Shown here: one piece after another, positions 35,930 through 43,278 of the stretch
Layout: each line of letters starts with the position of its first letter
How positions within the stretch are numbered: the first letter of the stretch is position 1
DNA from: CAYMUL01 sp964393605
GTDB lineage: Bacteria > Bacteroidota > Ignavibacteria > Ignavibacteriales > Ignavibacteriaceae
Assembly (NCBI GenBank): GCA_964393605.1
Contig: CAYMUL010000003.1
Location: 130,209-194,208, forward strand
Reading direction: 5' to 3'
DNA: 64,000 bases
The notes under the pieces: model-generated
Database searches by the model: none
Told to the model about the DNA's origin: nothing
Seen by the model: only the letters and a program-made list of their open reading frames with translations
Translations under genes and position numbers: made by a program

Positions 35930-37021
35930 TTAAATGCCGAATAGCCAAAAAAAATGAAGGGCGAATCCCTCACGTAGTTTATAATAAATTTGTTTTGTTT
36001 GAGAAAGTTTAAACTCTGCTGAAGCAAGTTTAAAATTCAATTTGTAAAATTTTCTAATTTCATTTATGCGGGGAAGATGAAACGAACTTGAAACAACAAC
36101 TATGTTTTTAAATTTTCCCGGGCGAACAATATTTTTTTTAATATACCTTATTTGTTCCGTTGTCGAGGATGTTTTTTCCTCCATTAATAAATCCCGTGCG
36201 GGAACGCCTTTCGCAATAAGATATTCATAACCAATCATTGCTTCCGATTTTTCTCCCGGCGCATTTCCACCTGTTAATAAAATTTTTGTTACCTGTTTAT
36301 CAAAATAAAGTTGAGCCGCTTTATTCAAACGGGATTTGTGAATATCGCTCGGTCGGTTTCCGCTCCACACTGCGGCACCGAGAACAACAGCCAAATTACT
36401 TTTCGCATCGCCAAGAAGTTGATTCGGCGAACTTGAAAACAGCGAAAGGTACGCAAACGAGAAAAGTAAAAGAAACACACCATAAATCAGCGTACGGGTG
36501 ATAGCTTTCAATTGAATTAAAATTTCGCTTTTAAAAAGTCCGAGCCAGGCAATAGCCGAAGCAAACATCAACAAAAGATAAGATAGACTGAACAAACCTC
36601 CCATGAATACCCTTCGAAAAGGTTGTGATAAAATGTAGGGGGATTCACCAACAAGGTTTAACGAGCGTGTAACAAATGAAGTGAGCGGAAATACTAAACT
36701 TAAAAGAGCCAAATAAAAGAATAGCCGCGTGTATTTGTTAAAGAATGCCGCGTTACGAGTTTTTACAGAAATCAGAAGGAAGATTAGAAATATCGGAACG
36801 AAAAGATTTAAAAGATTTCCGGGGAAGGAAAGATCAAATTCTGATAGCGATACTCCCTGATAATTATACTTTAAGAGATATATCAGCACCACGTTCATCA
36901 GCAGCAAAATTACCGTAAATAAAAACAGTGATTTTTTGTTTTTTATGTTAAGAACCATTCTATTATTTAAAAATTTTCGCCCAAAGTTAGTGAATCTGCT
37001 CGGATTTAAAAACAATTCCAC
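35930..37021 (-). CDS. Membrane protein with C-terminal DUF218 (YdcF/SanA-like) domain
   Basis: A 363-aa protein from a GTG at 37021; an ATG at 36958 (residue 22) is an equally possible start, since neither has a clear ribosome site beyond a weak GGAAG upstream of the GTG. Membrane helices lie at about 30-50, 67-85, 97-118, 137-160 and 171-193. A DUF218 domain follows from about 205 to the end: VVLGAAVWSGNRPSD, LLTGGNAPGEKSEA, EEKTSSTTEQ and VVVSSSFHLPR are its four motifs. The DUF218 family includes SanA (vancomycin exclusion, envelope barrier) and YdcF. The activity is unknown. It precedes the dehydrogenase gene by 18 bases but has no evident link. Confidence 0.88.
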   Translation of the reverse strand: MELFLNPSRFTNFGRKFLNNRMVLNIKNKKSLFLFTVILLLMNVVLIYLLKYNYQGVSLSEFDLSFPGNLLNLFVPIFLIFLLISVKTRNAAFFNKYTRLFFYLALLSLVFPLTSFVTRSLNLVGESPYILSQPFRRVFMGGLFSLSYLLLMFASAIAWLGLFKSEILIQLKAITRTLIYGVFLLLFSFAYLSLFSSSPNQLLGDAKSNLAVVLGAAVWSGNRPSDIHKSRLNKAAQLYFDKQVTKILLTGGNAPGEKSEAMIGYEYLIAKGVPARDLLMEEKTSSTTEQIRYIKKNIVRPGKFKNIVVVSSSFHLPRINEIRKFYKLNFKLASAEFKLSQTKQIYYKLREGFALHFFWLFGI

Positions 37022-37074
37022 ACTTATAAAACTTCCGGATATCGATAACCGGAATGAGTGAAAATTTGAGAAAT

Positions 37075-38886
37075 TTATATTTCTGTGTTTTGTTTGAGTG
37101 CAGTAGCAATCACTTTAATCAACAATTTGCGATCGATAGGTTTGGAGACGAATGCATCAAAACCGGCGCGGAGAATTAGATTTTTTTCATCGCGTAGCGC
37201 GAAAGCAGTTTGAGCGATAAATGGAACTTTAGTGTATTCATTCCATCGCTTCTTTACTTCATACATGAGTTGAATTCCATCCATCGGCTCGGGCAAACCG
37301 ATATCAAAAAGGCAAAGATCATATTTTCCCCCTTTGGATATTTTTTCTTCAATCATTTTTATAGCATCTGTGGAACTCGTTGAACTTTCGAGATGAGATA
37401 CTTTGTTGAGAGTAATTTCAAGCATCTTTAAACTATCCAGATGATCTTCGACAATTAAAATATTTGGCTGTCGTTCGAACAGATAGATTAGATCGGGAGA
37501 GCCGGTGATGTAGACTGCATCCTTAACCGGATTTGTAGTTTTCACATGACGGGGTAATCCGATATCCAGCATCAATCCTCCTCTTGGCATTGTACTAACG
37601 TGGAATGATGCTTTCATTTTTTTTAGAACTTCTTTCAGCCAAATAATTTCTTGTCCGAACAAAAGTGAACTAAAGTTTTCGCCTGAATTATTGAATGATT
37701 CAATTTCATTCATCGAATACTCGCCTTTATCAAAGTACATTTTTAAAAGCACAACAGGTAAAGAAGTTTCTATTCCGGTTTCAAATCCAATTGAGGCATC
37801 ATCAAAATTCCGGTGAATAGATGAAAGCAAATTCACAAATCCGCGCCGAAAAAGTGATTCATCAAAAATTGCGCTAAGATTTGTTTTAATGGTCTGCGTA
37901 ATGTTCGGATTTGGAATTCCTTCATGCTCGGAAAAATCTTTTACAATTCTTTCAATCGCCGCACGAACATCTATTTCTTCAGGTTCGGGGGAGATTTTCT
38001 CCATATCTTCAGTTCCCTCAAGTTTTGCAAAAAGTGTTTTACTGTTCTGTAATATTTTTTCTGCAACTGAAAAATAATTATTGTCTTTAGCTTCCCGGAG
38101 TTGATCGTTTAACAACATTGAGTAACCCAAAACAGAATTCATCAATGTTCGCACATCATACGAAAAATTGTTTTCTTTTTTTCTTACGGATAATTTTTCT
38201 TCCACTTTCATTTGGGATAAAATAAAGATTACACACCGTTCGTTGAGTTGTTGTGAACGGAACTTGTACTTTTCCTTTTCGGGTAGATAGGGGGAGTAAA
38301 TCTCTCCTTTTTGCTCGGGAAGGTTTCGCTTCGAAAAAATTTTATCTTCATTTTTGAAAGAAAAAATATTGTTACACTTATTCCCGAGTATGATTGGAAG
38401 CACTGTGCCGAAGAGCTGACCGAATCTTTCATTGACGGCAAAGACTAAATCATTTTTGACAAAAAATGCAGGCTCATCAAACATGTTTAACATTTCTGTA
38501 ACTGCATCCCGGTTGAATCCGACTTCATCAGGGGAAGGAGCAACTTTAGATACCTGCCTGATTACTGTTTCAAGTTCTTTAAACTCGGTAGTTTTTATTC
38601 GATCCTTATTTTCGTTTTCATTATTATTTTCATTAATAAAAATGATTTGAAGGTTGTGGTTCCCTGCTTTCAAGATAGAAAGTGCAGAAAGTCCTTCGAA
38701 CGAAATTTCAGGATAATCAATCACAACAACATCGGGGCGTTTATTTTGCAAGTTCGAAGCGAACTCCGCCGGATGGTTCGTTACAATCACCTGTGCGTTA
38801 ATATTAATTTCGTTCAACAAAGTTGAAATTTTTTGTGAAGTCTCTGTAATGCCGGTGAATAGAAGTATTCTTATCTGATTTATCAT
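37075..38886 (-). CDS. Hybrid regulator with degenerate histidine kinase core and C-terminal receiver
   Basis: A 603-aa cytoplasmic protein. Residues 1-110 resemble a receiver (IRILLFTGITE, VVVIDYPEIS with Asp57). A PAS-like sensor segment spans about 128-225 (EMLNMFDEPAFFVKNDLVFAV). The dimerisation helix reads FSYDVRTLMNSVLGYSMLL at 241-259, which aligns with the HisKA consensus SHDLRTPLN but has Tyr243 where the phosphoacceptor His should be. The ATPase-like region (about 340-460) keeps part of an N box (VNLLSS) but shows no DxGxG motif. The C-terminal receiver (474-600) is intact: Glu480/Asp481, Asp528 in LFDIGLPEP, Lys582 in SKP. It probably acts as a phosphorelay receiver or pseudokinase scaffold. 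The pilin-like operon lies directly upstream on the same strand. Confidence 0.85.
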   Translation of the reverse strand: MINQIRILLFTGITETSQKISTLLNEININAQVIVTNHPAEFASNLQNKRPDVVVIDYPEISFEGLSALSILKAGNHNLQIIFINENNNENENKDRIKTTEFKELETVIRQVSKVAPSPDEVGFNRDAVTEMLNMFDEPAFFVKNDLVFAVNERFGQLFGTVLPIILGNKCNNIFSFKNEDKIFSKRNLPEQKGEIYSPYLPEKEKYKFRSQQLNERCVIFILSQMKVEEKLSVRKKENNFSYDVRTLMNSVLGYSMLLNDQLREAKDNNYFSVAEKILQNSKTLFAKLEGTEDMEKISPEPEEIDVRAAIERIVKDFSEHEGIPNPNITQTIKTNLSAIFDESLFRRGFVNLLSSIHRNFDDASIGFETGIETSLPVVLLKMYFDKGEYSMNEIESFNNSGENFSSLLFGQEIIWLKEVLKKMKASFHVSTMPRGGLMLDIGLPRHVKTTNPVKDAVYITGSPDLIYLFERQPNILIVEDHLDSLKMLEITLNKVSHLESSTSSTDAIKMIEEKISKGGKYDLCLFDIGLPEPMDGIQLMYEVKKRWNEYTKVPFIAQTAFALRDEKNLILRAGFDAFVSKPIDRKLLIKVIATALKQNTEI

Positions 38887-38984
38887 TTATTAAATAAATT
38901 AACTAACTTGTATTTAAATACATTCCTAAAATAAATAATGTTGAAATAATCTCGCTCATGATTTAAGGTCGCACAAAAAAAAAT

Positions 38985-39015
38985 GCCGCCAACTAAATTA
39001 GGATAGATTGGCGGC
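38985..39015 (-). terminator. Rho-independent terminator of the pilin-like operon
   Basis: On the minus strand GCCGCCAA and TTGGCGGC form an 8-bp stem, followed by a run of nine T. It sits 26 bases beyond the stop of the small pilin-like gene. Confidence 0.9.
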
Positions 39016-39040
39016 GAGAGGGTATTATATGAGCGGGAAA

Positions 39041-39424
39041 TTATTTGACCATAATAACTGTGGTCCCTGTAGGTGTGATGGTAGCTTGATGCTGAACTGC
39101 TTCACCTGCATCGTTTAATTCCGTTCCGGTTCCGTTAATTACTAACTGTCCGGCTGCGGCAGATGCAATTGCAAAAGTACCATTGGGGTTACTGCTAAGT
39201 CCATCGGGAATTGTATATCCAACGAAGGATAGCCCGCCTCCGCCTAATGCTGTTGGCTTCTTGTAATATTGTTGCGCTGATGCAGAGAGGTTTGTCAAAT
39301 CCGCAACGACTCCGTCTCTGTTTGCCTGAACTGCACTTGCGTTAAATAAGTTGATTCCAACAACTATGGCGATACCAACTATGATGACTCCGAGCACGAT
39401 TAATAATAATTGCTGTTGTCCCAT
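39041..39424 (-). CDS. Small pilin-like exported protein
   Basis: A 127-aa protein with a strong AAGGAG site. The N-terminus MGQQQLLLIVLGVIIVGIAIVVGINLF is a long uninterrupted hydrophobic helix starting at residue 6, followed by NASAVQANRDGVVADLTNLSASAQQYYKKP. This helix plus Ala/Ser/Gln amphipathic extension is the alpha-1 layout of type IV pilins, and the rest is a small Gly/Thr-rich globular head. No G/FxxxE prepilin-peptidase cleavage site is seen, so processing by PilD in the classical way is doubtful. It has a 90-base gap upstream and a strong terminator downstream, which suggests high, separately controlled expression. Confidence 0.8.
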   Translation of the reverse strand: MGQQQLLLIVLGVIIVGIAIVVGINLFNASAVQANRDGVVADLTNLSASAQQYYKKPTALGGGGLSFVGYTIPDGLSSNPNGTFAIASAAAGQLVINGTGTELNDAGEAVQHQATITPTGTTVIMVK

Positions 39425-39514
39425 TTTAGTTCTCCTTTATGATTGTGATTAGATGATTGTTTATTACGTCCGTTTGTAACAGATTATTTTTAAAATATTT
39501 TTTCGACATGATTT

Positions 39515-40528
39515 TCACTCCCACCAACTTAATATTTCGAATCGTGATGATTTTAAATTGTTCTTTGCAAGATTGAGTGCTTGACTGCTATAGAAAAAAG
39601 AAGAATTACCTGATGCTTGAATATTCACACTTTGCCCAACAAAAATTGCGGCTCCATAAATCCCGCTGTTGCCAACCGTTTTTGTGAGAATTGTTGATTC
39701 ACCATAAACGATAACCAATCCACGGAAAGTAAAATTTCCGCTCATCGAAAGGTTGCCGTTCACAACTAAAATTCCGTTGCCTTCGGCGGTGCCGGAAAGA
39801 TTCACATCTCCTTTGATGTATGTGATTTTCGGGTTCGCGGCAGTGCCTAATTGTGTGCCGGTGGAATATGTTCCGCTGGAAAGAGCAGTATCGGCAGCAA
39901 AGATATAATTTTCAGCAACATCCATCCAATTTGTTGAAGTGGATGTATTAACGGCGACCGAAGGAATTCCGCCGGCGCCGACAATCGGTTTCGATATTTT
40001 TCCTTTTATGTTATTCACAATATTTGCGCTATCGGTAGAATTATCAACGCTGAATCCTGGAATTGGCGCACCTGGTCCCGGAGTTCCATCTATATTAGTA
40101 TCGTTTCCGTTAATTTCAACGTTGCCGGCTAAACTCAAATCAAGATTATCTGACGAAACATAAACGCTTCCACTCGTTCCGGGTATAGTTATGGAACTTC
40201 GTTTTGCAGTTGCTACGCTTACGTGTTTAACATTACTGAAGAATCCTTCTGCTCTAATTATCATTAAGGAATCCACTCCGGTGATGAAAACGTTGTATGT
40301 TCCGCCAAAGAGTTTATTGTTCAGAAATTCTCCTTCTAAATTTTTGTTTCTTCTGAGTTGTTCAAGATAAATTTCGATTGCTGAATTTGAGATTAAACGT
40401 GCCTGGGTTTCATCGAAGAAATCTAAAGTTGAACTCAGTCCCATTGAAAGATTTGCATTTAAACTAATCATCAATAAATGAACAGCGGCAGATGCGCCTA
40501 AAACAGAAATTATAAGTCCGTAACCCAT
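39515..40528 (-). CDS. Exported PilX-like protein with beta-rich C-terminal domain
   Basis: A 337-aa protein. The N-terminus (MGYGLIISVLGASAAVHLLMISL) is one hydrophobic helix starting at residue 3, followed by a helical stretch (FDETQARLISNSAIEIYLEQLRRN) as in PilX-type minor pilins. The rest is beta-rich and Gly/Asn/Ser/Thr-rich (VYVSSDNLDLSLAGNVEING; GILVVNGNLSMSGNFTFRGLVIVYG), resembling a right-handed beta-helix or polymer-forming (bactofilin-like) repeat. It is separated by one base from the upstream PilW-like gene. The combination suggests a minor pilin or surface-structure component; this is inference from layout. Confidence 0.78.
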   Translation of the reverse strand: MGYGLIISVLGASAAVHLLMISLNANLSMGLSSTLDFFDETQARLISNSAIEIYLEQLRRNKNLEGEFLNNKLFGGTYNVFITGVDSLMIIRAEGFFSNVKHVSVATAKRSSITIPGTSGSVYVSSDNLDLSLAGNVEINGNDTNIDGTPGPGAPIPGFSVDNSTDSANIVNNIKGKISKPIVGAGGIPSVAVNTSTSTNWMDVAENYIFAADTALSSGTYSTGTQLGTAANPKITYIKGDVNLSGTAEGNGILVVNGNLSMSGNFTFRGLVIVYGESTILTKTVGNSGIYGAAIFVGQSVNIQASGNSSFFYSSQALNLAKNNLKSSRFEILSWWE

Positions 40529-40529
40529 T

Positions 40530-41078
40530 TCAGATATTCCTCGGATGCATTGTTATTTCCCAATAAGTTTTAAGATAGTCGTTATCTACCGGATAAAGAG
40601 ATTCAAACCAAATTTCCATTCCGATATATGCAATGCTATCCAAAGCCGAAGTTTTTTCGCCACGTATATTCATGTAAAAAAATTTGGCGTCAACTATTCC
40701 CAACGATGGGCTGATTACGGAATCTCCATTTACAATTCTATAAAGAATTCTATCACGCGGATTTTCGGTTGAGAGGACTTGAGTAGAATCGCCGAGCGAA
40801 TAAGTTATTAACTCTGCGACACCGTTTGAATCTGTATCGGCATAAAATGAAATTCTTTTTTCTTGCGCATCAACTATAGGAACTCCACTATAATTGAAAC
40901 CAATTTTTCTGAGATCATAATTGATGATTTCAGCGATCGTTTTTGCATTTTGTTGTAGATGCAACTCCGCATCGGAAACATTTCTTTGCACCGATGAATG
41001 AACGCTTAAATAGATTAGCATCGTAGAAACAACTCCGCCGATAAAAAATGAACTTAGTATGTCGAGCAGTGTAGTCAT
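40530..41078 (-). CDS. PilW-like exported protein
   Basis: A 182-aa protein. The N-terminal hydrophobic helix (LLDILSSFFIGGVVSTMLIYLSV) is followed by an amphipathic helical segment (RNVSDAELHLQQNAKTIAEIINYDLRKIGFNY). This is the arrangement seen in PilW-type minor pilins (AIIQRDLRMAGY-like). A small beta-rich head follows and ends in WEITMHPRNI. No canonical prepilin cleavage motif precedes the helix. It overlaps none of its neighbours but is one base from each, so the three genes 41562-39515 are one operon. Confidence 0.78.
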   Translation of the reverse strand: MTTLLDILSSFFIGGVVSTMLIYLSVHSSVQRNVSDAELHLQQNAKTIAEIINYDLRKIGFNYSGVPIVDAQEKRISFYADTDSNGVAELITYSLGDSTQVLSTENPRDRILYRIVNGDSVISPSLGIVDAKFFYMNIRGEKTSALDSIAYIGMEIWFESLYPVDNDYLKTYWEITMHPRNI

Positions 41079-41079
41079 C

Positions 41080-41562
41080 TTACTTCAAAGTGAAAATAAA
41101 TGAAAGTGTTAATGGACTTCGTAAATACTGATTGCTGACCGTTACGATTAATTTTTTGTAAAATGTTTGAGAAGTTGTGTATAGTTCGGGCTTGTCGGGT
41201 TCGAGATAATAAATATTTGCGTGAAGCGTGTAATTTTCTGCGTGTGGTGTACTCGCAACTTTCGTAAAACCATTGTAGTCATCAACATCATCGAAATGAG
41301 GATAAACTTCTCCCGGCTCGGCACCAAGCAGATTTGCAGCAGTTAAGTTTCCCGCCGAAGAGGTCGGGAATTCGAGTGTAACTTCATCGAATCCCTTTAC
41401 TTTGATTTCTTCAATCAAAGCATCGGCAAGCGAGATTGCTGTGAGTGTAACTTTATTTTCGAGTTCGTTCGTTGCATTATTCAATACATGTTTATTGAAC
41501 GACAACGATGTTATCGCAAAAAGTGTAATGGCTCCTAATGATAAAAATGATTGTGTTGACAT
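41080..41562 (-). CDS. PilV-like exported protein, first gene of a sigma-54 pilin-like operon
   Basis: From the ATG at 41562 the protein has 160 residues. An upstream in-frame ATG at 41583 would add seven residues (MAKKIIT) but lies upstream of the transcription start expected from the sigma-54 promoter at 41589-41604, which would fall near 41578. The chosen start also gives the same N-terminal layout as its operon partners: a short polar lead (MSTQS), then a hydrophobic helix (FLSLGAITLFAITSLSF) and an amphipathic helix (ELENKVTLTAISLADALIEEIKVKGFD) typical of PilV-like minor pilins. A small head of about 100 residues follows. If the promoter were not real, 41583 would be the start. Confidence 0.75.
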   Translation of the reverse strand: MSTQSFLSLGAITLFAITSLSFNKHVLNNATNELENKVTLTAISLADALIEEIKVKGFDEVTLEFPTSSAGNLTAANLLGAEPGEVYPHFDDVDDYNGFTKVASTPHAENYTLHANIYYLEPDKPELYTTSQTFYKKLIVTVSNQYLRSPLTLSFIFTLK

Positions 41563-41588
41563 TGTAATAATTTTTTTAGCCATAACAA

Positions 41589-41604
41589 TGCAACTTCAGT
41601 GCCA
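41589..41604 (-). promoter_or_regulatory. Sigma-54 (-24/-12) promoter
   Basis: On the minus strand the sequence reads TGGCAC, 5 bases, TTGCA: an exact match to the sigma-54 consensus with GG and GC correctly spaced at -25/-24 and -13/-12. It lies directly before the PilV-like gene. The gene just upstream encodes an NtrC-type enhancer-binding regulator, the class of activator such promoters need. The predicted start of transcription is near base 41578. Confidence 0.88.
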
Positions 41605-41727
41605 CTTCTATTTAGTGAGAATTTTACTTGCAATAAATGATTTACAAAAAAGTTTGGATGAAGAGATGTCGTTTGACGACAAATTGTCCGTCAAAATTGT
41701 CGATGTGTTAAAACTAAAATGAAGAAG

Positions 41728-43092
41728 CTATTTCTTTTTTTTGATTGAATGAATTTTTCTTTGAAGAGTCCGCTCGCTTATCTTCAGTATTGATGCGGCT
41801 TTCTGCACTTTCCCATCAACCATCTCCAATACTGCCGCGATATGATTTTCTTCAATTTCCTTCAAGGAGAGTAGTTCGGCTCGGAAACTATTATCCGTCT
41901 GCTCTGATATTTCTCCTTTAAGTAATTCAATATTGGAAATGAATTTCTCATTTTTTGATTGAGCAACTGCATTCAAAATCATATTCTCCAATTCACGTAC
42001 GTTTCCCGGAAAAGAATAATTTTTCAATTGTGTGATTACGTTATCGGAAAATCCTTCCAATGATTTGTTGTAAAGTTTATTTCCAAACTTCAAAAAATAA
42101 TTTGCAAGAAGCGTTATATCCTCTCCCCTTTTTCTTAACGGAGGTAACTGGATAAAACCACGAGTCAATCGATAAAAAAGATCTGTACGAAATTCGTTTT
42201 TGTTCACCGCGTCATGAAGATTGCGGTTTGTCGCGGCGATAATTCTGATATCGAGTTTGATTGGTTTGGAAGCACCGACACGATAAATCTCTCCGTACTG
42301 AATTGCGCGCAAAAGTTTTCCTTGCAGTTCTTTCGGCAGTTCGCCGATCTCATCCAAAAAAATTGTACCGCCGTTTGCCTGCTCAAAAAATCCGATGCGG
42401 TCTGCCGCCGCGCCGGTAAAGGCACCCTTCATGTATCCGAACAGTTCGCTCTCGAATAAAGATGGAGTGATAGAAGCAAGATTCACTTCAACAAATGGTT
42501 TATTATTTCGAGGCGAAAGTTGATGAATTTTCCGTGCGACAAGATCTTTCCCTGTACCTGTTTCGCCGATAATTAAAATTGTTTCGACCGTCGGAGAAAA
42601 TATTTCTATTAAATCAAAAACTTTATTCATCATTGGAGAACTTGAAATTATATCATCGAAGGGGGATTTTCGGACAGGCTCTTCGTCCGTTGCGCGAAGT
42701 GAATCGCGTTCGAGCAACAGCACTCTTCTTTCTAGGGCTCGGCGAATTGTAACGAGAAGTTTATCGACATCAATCGGCTTAACAAAATAATCGTACGCAC
42801 CAAGTTTAATTGCATTGAATGCATAGTTGTATAAATCAACGGCAGTAACAATGATGATTGGAATACCGGGATGTGTTTGAATTATTAGTTCTAAAAGTGT
42901 TAGCCCGTCTAATTCCGGCATAGAAATATCGAGCAGAATCAAATCAAAGTTTTTTTGATTAATCAACTTCGGCACGTTGACGGAATGAGATTCTGTTGTG
43001 ATGTTTGAGTATCCTTCAGTTTCTAACAACTGTTTGAGTGCAATCAGAATTTCGGGCTCATCATCCACGATCAGTATTGAGGCAATGTTCAT
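41728..43092 (-). CDS. NtrC-type sigma-54-dependent response regulator
   Basis: From the ATG at 43092 the protein has 454 residues; the in-frame TTG at 43098 is less likely. The receiver domain (about 1-118) has the acidic pair in ILIVDDEPE, the phosphorylated Asp in LILLDISMPELDG and a Lys in VKPID. The AAA+ domain (about 145-385) has Walker A GETGTGKD, the sigma-54-contacting loop GAFTGA and Walker B GGTIFLDEIGEL. A Fis-type helix-turn-helix ends the protein (AASILKISERTLQRKI). It needs a cognate kinase, and no intact one is near. It very likely controls the pilin-like operon that starts 165 bases downstream. Confidence 0.95.
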   Translation of the reverse strand: MNIASILIVDDEPEILIALKQLLETEGYSNITTESHSVNVPKLINQKNFDLILLDISMPELDGLTLLELIIQTHPGIPIIIVTAVDLYNYAFNAIKLGAYDYFVKPIDVDKLLVTIRRALERRVLLLERDSLRATDEEPVRKSPFDDIISSSPMMNKVFDLIEIFSPTVETILIIGETGTGKDLVARKIHQLSPRNNKPFVEVNLASITPSLFESELFGYMKGAFTGAAADRIGFFEQANGGTIFLDEIGELPKELQGKLLRAIQYGEIYRVGASKPIKLDIRIIAATNRNLHDAVNKNEFRTDLFYRLTRGFIQLPPLRKRGEDITLLANYFLKFGNKLYNKSLEGFSDNVITQLKNYSFPGNVRELENMILNAVAQSKNEKFISNIELLKGEISEQTDNSFRAELLSLKEIEENHIAAVLEMVDGKVQKAASILKISERTLQRKIHSIKKKK

Positions 43093-43200
43093 AAACAAAA
43101 TAAAAAATTAGAAATGCAGTAAATTATTTTTTCAACTTTTATTCAATGACAAAATACTAAAAACAAAATGAATGTTTATAATCTTTTCCACAAAAAAAAA

Positions 43201-43229
43201 CGGTTAAGAAATTTGAAATTCCTTAACCG
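43201..43229 (-). terminator. Rho-independent terminator of the RND efflux operon
   Basis: On the minus strand CGGTTAAG and CTTAACCG form the base of a stem that extends inward with one mismatch, followed by nine T. It lies 50 bases past the stop of the RND gene. Confidence 0.88.
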
Positions 43230-43278
43230 AAAAATTATTTATGAGATGCGAGATTAAATCTCAATTTCAAAACATGAG

